This document shows positions 5,913 to 13,623 of a DNA stretch of 14,672 nt, in pieces; the first letter of the stretch is position 1, and each line of letters begins with the position of its first letter. The translations under genes and the position numbers were made by a program. A model generated the notes under the pieces. It was not told the DNA's origin. It worked only from the letters and a program-made list of their open reading frames with translations, and did no database searches. This DNA is from Thermoplasmata archaeon (GTDB taxonomy: Archaea > Thermoplasmatota > Thermoplasmata > Lutacidiplasmatales > UBA184): NCBI GenBank assembly GCA_021828085.1, contig JAKATE010000038.1:1-14672 (forward strand). The letters are read 5' to 3'.

Positions 5913-7604
5913 TCAAGCGGGGAGGGGGGAAGGACGCAGCCGCTCGAGCGTGGTGAGGTCGAGCTCGAGGAAGCTCACCGCGCAGGGGAGCTTGAGCTCG
6001 GTCAGGACCCGGGGATGGACCTCCCCGAGCCAGAAGAGGCGCTCCCCGGCCAGCCGGACCTGGGCCGATCGGCCGGGGAGCGTCCCGGGGACCTCCAGCG
6101 GCTCGCGGGCGGCCTGGACCCCGAGGAGGGTGAGGAGACGCTCCCCCCAGGCGGCGGCCTGCGCGAACCCAGTGCCCTCGGCGGCCTCCAGGAGGGCGAG
6201 CCTGCGCTCGGTCCGCGTGCGCGTCGGCGAGGTGCGGTCCGGCACGACGACCGCCCCGACCTCGAAGACGCGCTGTGGATACGGGGAGCCGGTGTTGCGG
6301 GAGAGCGCCTCCAGGAGACCGGGCGCAAGCGAGGAGCGCACATGCGAGTACTCCTGGGAGGGGGGGTTCACCAGCGGAAGGGACTCCCCCAGGCCTGGAC
6401 CCCGCGCCGCGGCCCCGGCCGAGACCAGCGTGGGGACGTAGAGCTCCTGGAATCCCATCCCCATCGCCACCTCCCTGAGCTGGTCCTCCAAATGCGCCGG
6501 TGGAAGCCTCCGGCCCTGGGTGAGGGCCGGGGCCAGCAACGGGGCGAGACGGTTGTACCCCTGGGCGATGGCGACCTCCTCGGCGAGGTCGCACTCCGCG
6601 AGGAGGTCCGGCCGCCAGGGCGGGACCTCCACCCGGACCTTCCCCTCCTTCGGCTCCGCCCCCAGGCGCAGGGTGTGGAAGAGATCGACGAGCTCGGAGG
6701 CGCTGAAGCGCGTGCCGAGGGTCCGGGCGAGGGAGGTAGGGACCGCCGAGAGGGACCGGGAACGGATCGTCTCGAGACCGTCGTCGACACGCTCCGGGCG
6801 GTGGATGGGGAAGGGGTGGACCTTCCAGCCCCGCCCGGCGAAGGGGAGGAGCATGTAGCCGACCAGCTCCCGGACGCGCGCAGCGTTGGTGCCCGTCGAC
6901 TCGATGAGGATCCGCCGGTCCCCGGGCCGGATCTCCCCTCCCGGGGTGGCGTTGAGCACCGGCGGGAGGGAGAGGATGCGGTCCTGGGAGTCGCGCAGGG
7001 TGAGCGCGAGCTCCCCCTGGCGGCCGAGGGCGCCGTACCTCTGGGCCATGGGGTGCTCGTCGAAGAATCGCGCGGCGCTCATGGGCTCGGTCCCCCCGAG
7101 GGGAACGAACTCGATCTGGCCGAGGGGCTCCAGGGCGTAGCGGATGGGCGGCGTGAGGCGCTCGAGAGGGTAGAGACCGAGGCTGCCCGCCCGTCGGTCC
7201 TGCCCGGTCGTCGAGTGCAGCAGCTCCTGGTAGCGGACCAGTTCCTCCCGGAGGCCCTCGTCCAGGGGCCGGTCCGCCGGGGCGACGACCACCGCGGCCT
7301 GGAACTCTCCCCGGAGCGGGGAGACGGAGGCGTTCTGCCGCCCCTCAGCGCCCGCGACGGGCGCCGGCTCCGTGGCGTAGTCCAGGCCGCGCGCGCGCCC
7401 CAAAAGACCGTTGAGCTCGCGGGCGAGCCCAGCTTCGTCGAGGAGGTCGAGGCGGTCCGGGGTGACCTCCAGGATGAGCTCGCTCCCCTCGATCGCTCCC
7501 GGCTCGACCTTGCTCCGGAAGAGGACCTCGCGGAGGGTCGGCTCGGAAAGCTCCTCCCCCAGGAGGCTCCGGAGACGCCCGAGGTCCACGCGGCTCACCG
7601 GCAT
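5913..7604 (-). CDS. pheT: Phenylalanyl-tRNA synthetase beta subunit (archaeal type)
   Basis: This 563-residue protein is the non-catalytic subunit of the alpha2-beta2 PheRS that charges tRNA-Phe. Its length fits the archaeal/eukaryotic form, not the ~800-residue bacterial form. The N-terminal domain has LEVTPDRLDLLDEAGLAREL (45-64). The B3/B4 editing-type domain spans about 95-260 with RAGSLGLYPLERLTPPIRY (138-156), a FVPLGG-to-YGAL block (166-193) and PPVLNATPGGEI (214-225). The B5 domain has VEVPPWRPDLLAECDLAEEV (325-344) then AIAQGYNRL. The synthetase-like core runs from about 365: GMGFQELYVPTLVS, VNPPSQEYSHVRSSLAPGLL, PQRVFEVG, LFWLGEVHPRVLTEL. Its ATG lies six bases after the pheS stop, so the two are one operon. 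The only nearby GGAGG is 15 bases from the ATG, so coupling to pheS translation is more likely than an independent ribosome site. Confidence 0.96.
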   Translation of the reverse strand: MPVSRVDLGRLRSLLGEELSEPTLREVLFRSKVEPGAIEGSELILEVTPDRLDLLDEAGLARELNGLLGRARGLDYATEPAPVAGAEGRQNASVSPLRGEFQAAVVVAPADRPLDEGLREELVRYQELLHSTTGQDRRAGSLGLYPLERLTPPIRYALEPLGQIEFVPLGGTEPMSAARFFDEHPMAQRYGALGRQGELALTLRDSQDRILSLPPVLNATPGGEIRPGDRRILIESTGTNAARVRELVGYMLLPFAGRGWKVHPFPIHRPERVDDGLETIRSRSLSAVPTSLARTLGTRFSASELVDLFHTLRLGAEPKEGKVRVEVPPWRPDLLAECDLAEEVAIAQGYNRLAPLLAPALTQGRRLPPAHLEDQLREVAMGMGFQELYVPTLVSAGAAARGPGLGESLPLVNPPSQEYSHVRSSLAPGLLEALSRNTGSPYPQRVFEVGAVVVPDRTSPTRTRTERRLALLEAAEGTGFAQAAAWGERLLTLLGVQAAREPLEVPGTLPGRSAQVRLAGERLFWLGEVHPRVLTELKLPCAVSFLELDLTTLERLRPSPLPA

Positions 7605-7610
7605 GGGCAG

Positions 7611-9128
7611 CTAGCGTACCCTCCACTCGGAGAGACGCGGCAGGTCGTCCAGGAAAAGCTCCCGGATGTCGTTGACCCCGAGGGCCACCAGGGCCAGCCG
7701 GCCGATCCCGATCCCCCACGCCGCCGTGGGCACCTTCACCCCGAGCGGACGGAGGACCTCCGGCCGGAACATCCCCCCCGGGAGCGCCTCGATCCACCCC
7801 AGGGTGGGGTGCCGCACCATCCCCTGGACGCTCGGCTCGGTGAAAGGGAAGTAGGTCGGCTGGAAGCGGACCTCGCGAATCCCCAGGGCGTGGGTGAACT
7901 GCTCGAGGAGCCCCAGCAGGTGCCGGAAGTTCAGACCGCGCGCCCCCATCACCCCCTCCGCCTGGTGGAACTGCAGGTGGTGCTGGGCGTCCACCGCGTC
8001 GCGACGGAAGACCAGATCGAGCGAGTACATCCGGAACGGGGCCTTCGGGTGCGAGGCGAGGTAACGGGCGGTGGCCGCGGTGGTCTGACTGCGGAGCACC
8101 ACCCGCTTCGCGATCTCCACGTTGTAGGGGGTCTGCCAGCCGGGGGAGAGCGGCGCCTTCATCCGGGGAAGGGAGCGCCCCTCGTGCACGGCCGAGACGG
8201 CGCGGAGGAGCGGACCCGGCGGAGCCGCCCCCTCCACCCCGGCGAGCGCGAGCATGTCCTGCAGCGACCGGGCCGGGTGGGCCTGGGGCATGAAGAGCAG
8301 GTCGTTGTTGTAGAACTCCTGCTCGACGAGCGGACCGAGGTACTGCTCGAAACCGAGACCGACCAAGACCTCCTCGACCTGGCGGAGCCACTCGAGGTAA
8401 GGATGGCCCCGGGCCCCTCCCAGGTAAGGGACGGGAGCGCGGACGTCGTAGGGGCGGAACTCGACCTGCTCCCACCGCTGGCCGAGCAGCAGATCGCTCG
8501 TGAGCGGCCCCACGGCCGCCGGTCCCACGCTCTCCACAGAGAGCTCGCGTCCCTGGGGCGAGGGGGCCCAGGAGCGCTCGGTCCGGGGGTCCACCCGGAG
8601 CAGGCCCCGGCGGACCAGGAGATCCGCCCGCGTCCTGTCCTTCGGCGCCCGGCCTTCGGACACCTCCCGGAGCTCCACCTCCTCCTCGAGCTGGGAGGGG
8701 GGGGGCCCCGTGAGGGAGAGGCTCTCCCCCAGGGAGACGAGGCCCTTGCGCTTGAGCTGTCCGAGGGCGATGTTCAGGTCGTCCTGCGCGAAGGCCTCCT
8801 TGAGTTCGGAGAGCCTCCGGGGCCCGACCGCCAGGGCGTTGAGCAACCGGCGCTCGGGCAGGCCCTCGCTCCGGGAGGCCTCCCCCCGCTCGGTGAGCTT
8901 CCACTCCTCCCGGTGCCGCTCGTCGCAGACGACGAGACCCTTCGCCTTGAGACGCTGGAGGGCTCCGCGAACGGCGTCCATAGGGCGCTGGGCGAGGGGG
9001 GCCACCTCCCCCTCGGCCAACGGGGGAGCGGCGCCCGAGCTCTCGCGGGCCTTCAGCGCCGCCAGCACGGTCCGCTCGATCTCCGACAGGCTGAGGGCGG
9101 ACGGTTCCGGGACGTCCTCCTCGGGCAC
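7611..9128 (-). CDS. pheS: Phenylalanyl-tRNA synthetase alpha subunit (archaeal type)
   Basis: This 505-residue protein is the class II catalytic subunit that activates phenylalanine and transfers it to tRNA-Phe. The first ~200 residues are winged-helix tRNA-contact modules (for example MDAVRGALQRLKAKGLV at 50-66 and LNIALGQLKRKGLV at 118-131) typical of archaeal/eukaryotic PheS. Motif 1 lies at about 243-290 (GFEQYLGPLVEQEFYNNDLL, MPQAHPARSLQD). Motif 2 is at 364-393 (PFRMYSLDLVFRRD, then HHLQFHQAEGVM). FQPTYFPFTEPS (422-433) lines the Phe pocket, and motif 3 is WGIGIGRLALVALG (471-484), with Gly where the family often has Glu (LGLERLAM). The start is GTG at 9126-9128; there is no in-frame ATG upstream, and the first internal ATG (Met50) would cut a conserved helix. 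A TATA-like site sits 23-30 bases ahead. It heads the pheS-pheT unit. Confidence 0.96.
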   Translation of the reverse strand: MPEEDVPEPSALSLSEIERTVLAALKARESSGAAPPLAEGEVAPLAQRPMDAVRGALQRLKAKGLVVCDERHREEWKLTERGEASRSEGLPERRLLNALAVGPRRLSELKEAFAQDDLNIALGQLKRKGLVSLGESLSLTGPPPSQLEEEVELREVSEGRAPKDRTRADLLVRRGLLRVDPRTERSWAPSPQGRELSVESVGPAAVGPLTSDLLLGQRWEQVEFRPYDVRAPVPYLGGARGHPYLEWLRQVEEVLVGLGFEQYLGPLVEQEFYNNDLLFMPQAHPARSLQDMLALAGVEGAAPPGPLLRAVSAVHEGRSLPRMKAPLSPGWQTPYNVEIAKRVVLRSQTTAATARYLASHPKAPFRMYSLDLVFRRDAVDAQHHLQFHQAEGVMGARGLNFRHLLGLLEQFTHALGIREVRFQPTYFPFTEPSVQGMVRHPTLGWIEALPGGMFRPEVLRPLGVKVPTAAWGIGIGRLALVALGVNDIRELFLDDLPRLSEWRVR

Positions 9129-9150
9129 GGAGCGCCCTAGGGGGGACTCC

Positions 9151-9158
9151 CGATAAGG
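9151..9158 (-). promoter_or_regulatory. TATA-like element upstream of pheS
   Basis: The minus-strand sequence is CCTTATCG, 23-30 bases before the GTG start. The palindrome CCCTAGGG (9135-9142) lies between it and the start codon. No Shine-Dalgarno sequence precedes the GTG, which fits a leaderless mRNA. Confidence 0.35.
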
Positions 9159-9191
9159 CCTGCGCCGGAGCGGGGGGCCCGGTCCGGTCTC

Positions 9192-11954
9192 TCAGCGCAG
9201 AGGCACCTCGCAGAAAGGACAGTGACCCGCCGAGGCCGGCACCAGGCGGCCACAGCTCCAGCAGGGGACAGGTACCTCCTCCGTGCCGGCGACCGGCTCG
9301 GGGAGCGGAGAAGCTCCGGCCGGTGGGGCAAGCGGTCCTGGTGGTGGCGGGGTCTCGGACGAAGGGGAGGAGGGCGTCTCGGGCGCGGGCGAGGGGCCGG
9401 CTAGGGGATCGGAGCCTCCCGTCGTGGAGGGATCGGGCTCCGCCGCGGCCGTTCTCCCCTCAGGCTGACCCGGGGCCGGTCTCTCCTCGACCGGGCGGGG
9501 CGCCACCGACGGACCGGCGGGGGAGGCCGCTGGAGAGGGCTCCGAAGGGGGGGCGGAAGGACCTGAAGTTGGGGGGAGCCCTGCCCTCCCAACGGCGGCC
9601 AGGGCCGGGACGGTGACCCCGGCCGTCGTCCCGGGGCCCGGCCCTCCCGGCTCGGGGGACCCGGGGCGAGCCCGGGACCGGCGTCGGCGGAGCCCGAGCA
9701 CGTACCCGAGGCCCGCGGCCCCCGTCATGATCAGGGCGAAGAACAGGAGGCTCGCCGGATAGGTCAGGAGCGGCGCGAGGAAGGTCAGGTATCCCCCCAG
9801 CAGGGTCACGTCGACCAGGGTGGTGTTGCTCCCGACCATCGAAGGCGTGTAGATGTCCGCCTCCACCAGGATCCGGTCGGAGAGGAAGGCGAGCGGGATC
9901 GGGTAGGAGGCGCTCGCCACTCCAGTGGCGTTGGAGCGGACGGTCTCCTTCGCGAGGACGCTGGTCGTCCTGAGCCCGGAAGGGGAGGAGAAGAAAGTCA
10001 CGTTCACCGGCACGTTGGCCAGCGGCTGCGAGCCGTTGTAGACGCTCAGGGAGACGGTGAGGGTCGCCCCCGGCTGGCCGTTCGACGGGGTCGGAGTCAT
10101 CACGATGTTGGCGAAGTGGTCGGTGAGGTCCGCGTAGAGCTGGAGGGCGTTGTTCGGGGACCCCCAGCCGGTCACCGGGTTCCAGCCCGCCTGCGCAGAG
10201 TAGACGCAGTTCGAGCCCTGGGTGATCTCCCGGAAGGGGGCGGGGGAGAAGCCCCGGCCCTGTGCGGTGCCGAGCACGTAGAGGCGCGGGTTGAGGAAAC
10301 CCATCCGGTGACCACCCACCGCATCCATCTCGGCGGTGAGGCCGGCCCACATCGGCGAGGCGAAGGAGGTCCCCTCCCCCTGCACCACCTGGCCGTTGAA
10401 GTAGAGGACGTTGTCCGCCGCGGCCGCAGCGACATCCGGGACCCCCCGATGCCCGGGGGCGTACTGCTGGATCTCCTGGTACGCGGAGCCCTGCTCCTGC
10501 CAGGTCGGGGTGGCGTAGCTCACCGAGAAACCCCCGCCGCTGTCCTTCCAGGCGACCTCGCTGACCAGCGAGCCGAGCGGTCCGATCGTCGGCTGGGTCC
10601 CTCCCACCCCGGTGACCCACGGGGAGGAGGCCGGGTACATCGTGTCCACCGTCCCGCTGCAGGCGCTGCTCAGGGTCCCCCCCTGCCCGCCGTCATCCCC
10701 GGAGGCGGCGAAGACGCTCATCCCCTGCACCGCCGCCTGCTCGAAGAGCGCGTCGGCCTGCGACTGGTAGCTGGTCCCGGGGGTGTCCGGCGAGCCGAAG
10801 GACATGGTGAGCACGTCGGGGTTGAGCGTGTTCACCAGGAAGGAGAGCGCGTTGAGGAGGTCCGTCGTGGAGGGGGAGTAGGAGGGGGCCGGCCCCTCCG
10901 GCACGTAGACGACCTCGAGGTGGGCCCCCGGCGCCTGGGAGACCGACCACTCCATGTCCAGGGTGAGCTCGAAGGACCCGCGGCCCGGATCGTTGACCGC
11001 GTTCGCCGAGGGGGCGGGGGCCCCATAGAGCGGATAGGCCGTGTAGTTGAAAGCGGGCTCTCCGCTCGGATAGATCTGGTTGGAGAAGGCCTGGATATCG
11101 CCGGGGGAGAAGCCGAGGCCCCAGAGGAGGATCCCGATGGTGGTGCCGGAAGCGTAGACCGAGGGGCTCGTGATGTTGTAGAGGTTGTTGAGCCCGTAGA
11201 TCGTGTGGGGGTCGTTCGGGCCGATCGGGCTCAGGGCGCCTTGCCCTGGCCGCGCGACGCCGGCCCCCCTCCCCGGTCCGAGCGGTTGGGAGAGGGTCTG
11301 GAAGGTGCGCGTCCCCGCGGAGAGCCCGCTGACCGCCGCGACCGTCGGCGCCAGGGAGGTCGGCAGGACCGGAGGGCTTGCGGGGAGCATGACCGGCGAG
11401 CCTGCCGCCGTTCCCTCGACGAGCGTGGTGTGGAAGAGCTGGTCGGCCGCCCTGGCCGTTCCCTCCAGCCCGAGGAAGAGGTGATCGGCGTACTGCTCCG
11501 TCACCCGGAACCCCGCGCCCTCCAGCGACCCGAGGAGGGACCGGTAGGTGCCCGGAGAAGGTCCGAAGGTGGCCCCGAACTCGGCCGGCGTGAGGAACTT
11601 CCCGTAGTAGGGGCTGCCGGGAGAGGAGACCCCGGAGGCGAGCTCGGAGAGGTAGCCGGGGTCTCGGGGAGAGAGCGAGAGGGTGAGGTTGATGGGCTGG
11701 GAGGCCGGGACCTGGGCCACCGCCGAGAGCGAGGCCAGGAGCGTGGGATCGTACCCGAGCGCGGAGGCCGAAGGCCCTTCGGGCACGAGCGGGGACGGGC
11801 CCCCGGTCCCGCTCCCCGAGGAGGCCGAGGGGGAGAGGGGGACGGAGCGCGCGAGGGCACTGGGCGTGAGGAGCGTTCCCACGACGAAGAGGACGACGAC
11901 GAGGGGGCCGACCCACGGCGCAGGCTCCCCTCGGCGGGGGTTCGCCGATCGCAT
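9192..11954 (-). CDS. Membrane-anchored pro-sedolisin (S53 protease) with C-terminal zinc ribbon
   Basis: This 920-residue protein is a serine-carboxyl peptidase, a family usually active at low pH. Order of parts: signal peptide (hydrophobic 16-30, cleavage likely after ALA at 33-35); pro-kumamolisin activation domain (about 68-200: LSLSPRDPGYL, SPYYGKFLTPAEFGATFG); S53 catalytic domain (about 250-610). Catalytic residues: Glu329 and Asp333 (FELTLDMEW), oxyanion Asp420 (ASGDDGG), Ser530 (GEGTSFASPMWAG). The C-terminal calcium site reads FREITQGSN and AGWNPVTGWG, with Glu576 and Asn592 where Asp is usual. An Ig-like domain follows (about 618-720) with several N-x-S/T sites, then a transmembrane helix (about 733-755), the stop-transfer RRRRSRAR, a Pro/Ser/Gly/Ala tail (760-895) and a zinc ribbon CWSC-N10-CPFC (898-915). 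Cys432 and Cys583 are the only extracellular cysteines. The ATG at 11952-11954 is chosen for the signal peptide and TATA spacing; the frame stays open to 12587 inside the next gene. Confidence 0.93.
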   Translation of the reverse strand: MRSANPRRGEPAPWVGPLVVVLFVVGTLLTPSALARSVPLSPSASSGSGTGGPSPLVPEGPSASALGYDPTLLASLSAVAQVPASQPINLTLSLSPRDPGYLSELASGVSSPGSPYYGKFLTPAEFGATFGPSPGTYRSLLGSLEGAGFRVTEQYADHLFLGLEGTARAADQLFHTTLVEGTAAGSPVMLPASPPVLPTSLAPTVAAVSGLSAGTRTFQTLSQPLGPGRGAGVARPGQGALSPIGPNDPHTIYGLNNLYNITSPSVYASGTTIGILLWGLGFSPGDIQAFSNQIYPSGEPAFNYTAYPLYGAPAPSANAVNDPGRGSFELTLDMEWSVSQAPGAHLEVVYVPEGPAPSYSPSTTDLLNALSFLVNTLNPDVLTMSFGSPDTPGTSYQSQADALFEQAAVQGMSVFAASGDDGGQGGTLSSACSGTVDTMYPASSPWVTGVGGTQPTIGPLGSLVSEVAWKDSGGGFSVSYATPTWQEQGSAYQEIQQYAPGHRGVPDVAAAAADNVLYFNGQVVQGEGTSFASPMWAGLTAEMDAVGGHRMGFLNPRLYVLGTAQGRGFSPAPFREITQGSNCVYSAQAGWNPVTGWGSPNNALQLYADLTDHFANIVMTPTPSNGQPGATLTVSLSVYNGSQPLANVPVNVTFFSSPSGLRTTSVLAKETVRSNATGVASASYPIPLAFLSDRILVEADIYTPSMVGSNTTLVDVTLLGGYLTFLAPLLTYPASLLFFALIMTGAAGLGYVLGLRRRRSRARPGSPEPGGPGPGTTAGVTVPALAAVGRAGLPPTSGPSAPPSEPSPAASPAGPSVAPRPVEERPAPGQPEGRTAAAEPDPSTTGGSDPLAGPSPAPETPSSPSSETPPPPGPLAPPAGASPLPEPVAGTEEVPVPCWSCGRLVPASAGHCPFCEVPLR

Positions 11955-11978
11955 CGAAGAATGAGGGGGGGTTCCCGT

Positions 11979-11990
11979 CTTTATCCCTTT
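11979..11990 (-). promoter_or_regulatory. TATA-like element upstream of the sedolisin gene
   Basis: The minus-strand sequence AAAGGGATAAAG lies 25-36 bases before the ATG and is the clearest TATA-like box in the window. The expected start of transcription falls within a few bases of the ATG, so the mRNA is probably leaderless. It directly abuts the stem-loops that follow the flavoprotein gene. Confidence 0.5.
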
Positions 11991-12047
11991 GTTCCCGCGC
12001 GCGGGGGGAACGCCGGGGCGGAACCGGCATCGGGCCCCGTGGGCCCG
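11991..12047 (-). terminator. Three contiguous stem-loops between flavoprotein stop and sedolisin promoter
   Basis: Starting seven bases after the flavoprotein TGA the minus-strand transcript has CGGGCCC-CGT-GGGCCCG (12031-12047, perfect 7-base stem), then GCCGG/CCGGC (12012-12028, 7-base loop), then GTTCCC/GGGAAC (11991-12011, 9-base loop). They touch or nearly touch each other and fill the space up to the next TATA box. No U-run is present. They probably separate the two transcription units or mark the upstream mRNA end. Confidence 0.4.
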
Positions 12048-12054
12048 TCGGAAG

Positions 12055-13524
12055 TCAGCTTCGCGGTTCCGCGTTCCAGAGGGGCTTGGTGTATCCCGCG
12101 GGGAGGGCGAAGGATGAATCCTTCCCGAAGGGGTCCGGCCGAGGCCCCGGGACCTGTCCTTCGAGCCCTCGAAGGTAACGGTCGATCGCTTCCGCCGCCT
12201 TGGTCCCGGCGGCCATGGCGTAGACCACCGACTTTCCCCCCGCGGCGAAGATGCCGGGGACGGCCGTGGCATAGCCCTCCCCCTTCCCTTCGACCCAGCC
12301 CCCGGCGGACTCCCTGAGGTCGAGCCCCTCGTCGAGGCCGCTGAGGTCGGCCTTCTGCCCGACCGCCACCACCACCGTGTCGCAGGGGATCGTCTCCTCC
12401 GATCCCGGGACCGGCCTGAGCGAGGCGCGCCCGGAGGCCGCCGGAGGGCCGGGCTCCATGCGGACCACCACGAGGCCCTCGACCCGCTCGGAGCCCGCGA
12501 CCCGGACCGGGGAGAGCTGGAAGCGGAAGTGAATGCCCTCCTCCTCCGCCCCATGGAGCTCCTCCGGGTCCGCCGGCATCTCCTCACGCGTCCGACGATA
12601 GACCAGCGTGACCTCTCCCCCGGGGGAGAGGCGCACGCAGGAGCGAACAGCGTCCATGGCCACGTCCCCTCCCCCGATCACCACGATCCGCCGGCCCACC
12701 TCCACCGGGATCCCGCGGTGGACCTTGCGGAGGAGGCCGAGGGCGGGCAGGACCCCCGGGAGCTCTTCCCCAGGGACGTGGAGGCTCCGGTGGGTCGAGG
12801 TCCCGATGGTGAGCAGAACCGCGCGATACCCCCGGGCCAGAAGGTCCTTCGGACGGGTCTCGGCGCCGATGCGATGCGCCGGGACGAACGTCACGTCCAA
12901 CCCTCGGAAGCGATCCAGATCCTCCTGGAGGTCCTCCCCGCGGATCCGGTAGTTCGGGATGGTCCGGATGAGGCCCCCGAGCAGCTCCTCCTGCTCGAAG
13001 ACGCTCACCGAGTATCCTCGGACGCCCAGCTCCCAGGCGGCCATGAGACCGGCCGGCCCGGCTCCCACGATGGCGACACGCTGGTTGCGGGGGGCCCGGG
13101 GAACATAGACGAGGTCGCTCCTTCCCTCCTCCAGCGAGACGCGCTTGAGGTGGCGGATGGCGATGGGGACGCCCTTCTTCTTCACCACGCAGGCGTCCTC
13201 GCAGTAGTGGTAGCAGACCTTGCAGAGCGTGGTCGCGAGCGGGTTCTCCCGGAGCGTCACCACCGCGGACTCGTCGTACTTCTCCTCCGCGACGAGCCGG
13301 ATGTACTCTCGGCAGTCCTGCGAGATGGGGCAGGCCTCCACGCACCAGGGCCGGCGGCACTGGATGCAGCGCTTGGCCTCCAGGACCGCGTCCTTGAGGG
13401 GGTAGGGATGGAGGATCTCTCCGAAGTCCTGGACCCGCTGGGCCGGGGGGGTCTCGGGGATCGGGACCCGCACCGGATTGAGCTTCGGTGGGACCACCTT
13501 CGGAGCGGGTACGGCGCCGGACAT
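12055..13524 (-). CDS. GltD/NfnB-family NAD(P)H-dependent iron-sulfur flavoprotein
   Basis: This 489-residue protein is related to the small subunit of glutamate synthase, NfnB and PreT, flavoproteins that move electrons between NAD(P)H and a partner through FAD and iron-sulfur clusters. The N-terminal ferredoxin-like domain has CIQCRRPWCVEACPI (Cys53, 56, 61, 65) and a second set at Cys101, 104, 108, 112 (CKVCYHYCEDAC). The FAD fold is at 150-190 (VAIVGAGPAGLMAAWELG, GGLIRTIPNYRI) and the NAD(P)H fold at 280-317 (VVIGGGDVAMDAVRS, YRRTREEMP), with VAVGQ at 386-390. The last FAD motif, normally GIFAxGD followed by a GPxTV loop, reads GIFAAGGKSVVYAMAAG (424-440), so the flavin-contacting Asp is absent and the loop is about five residues shorter. 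No large-subunit gene (gltB, nfnA) is nearby, so the partner and substrate are unknown; calling it glutamate synthase would be overreach. It is divergent from SRP54. Confidence 0.88.
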   Translation of the reverse strand: MSGAVPAPKVVPPKLNPVRVPIPETPPAQRVQDFGEILHPYPLKDAVLEAKRCIQCRRPWCVEACPISQDCREYIRLVAEEKYDESAVVTLRENPLATTLCKVCYHYCEDACVVKKKGVPIAIRHLKRVSLEEGRSDLVYVPRAPRNQRVAIVGAGPAGLMAAWELGVRGYSVSVFEQEELLGGLIRTIPNYRIRGEDLQEDLDRFRGLDVTFVPAHRIGAETRPKDLLARGYRAVLLTIGTSTHRSLHVPGEELPGVLPALGLLRKVHRGIPVEVGRRIVVIGGGDVAMDAVRSCVRLSPGGEVTLVYRRTREEMPADPEELHGAEEEGIHFRFQLSPVRVAGSERVEGLVVVRMEPGPPAASGRASLRPVPGSEETIPCDTVVVAVGQKADLSGLDEGLDLRESAGGWVEGKGEGYATAVPGIFAAGGKSVVYAMAAGTKAAEAIDRYLRGLEGQVPGPRPDPFGKDSSFALPAGYTKPLWNAEPRS

Positions 13525-13538
13525 CTACCCACGGTAGG
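13525..13538 (-). promoter_or_regulatory. Inverted repeat directly upstream of the flavoprotein start
   Basis: CTACC-N4-GGTAG touches the flavoprotein ATG and lies between it and the TATA-like box, a position where a bound repressor would block transcription. The arms are only five bases long. Confidence 0.25.
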
Positions 13539-13544
13539 GACCGC

Positions 13545-13554
13545 GCGTATTTCC
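13545..13554 (-). promoter_or_regulatory. TATA-like element upstream of the flavoprotein gene
   Basis: The minus-strand sequence GGAAATACGC lies 21-30 bases before the ATG in the 138-base divergent gap with SRP54. The spacing predicts a leaderless transcript. Confidence 0.42.
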
Positions 13555-13623
13555 GGGTGCCGTCAGCAGGGTCCCCGACGTGGGGGAGCTTGACACGCCC
13601 CGGACCGGGGGCCTGGGACGGGG

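Noticed and set aside
6015..9140. A 1041-codon open frame on the plus strand antisense to pheT-pheS
   Set aside because: Its product is low-complexity (Gly, Glu, Pro, Leu, Arg) with no recognisable domain. It mirrors the codon bias of the real genes, and GC-rich DNA leaves few stop codons in shadow frames.
10116..12317. A 733-codon plus-strand open frame antisense to the sedolisin gene
   Set aside because: It is repetitive Arg/Gly/Glu-rich sequence with no domain, and the opposite strand has a full-length, motif-complete protease.
11955..12587. Upstream extension of the sedolisin frame by 211 codons
   Set aside because: It overlaps the well-supported flavoprotein gene, is Arg/Ser-rich, and would bury the signal peptide. 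The start at 11952-11954 has a TATA-like box at the right distance.
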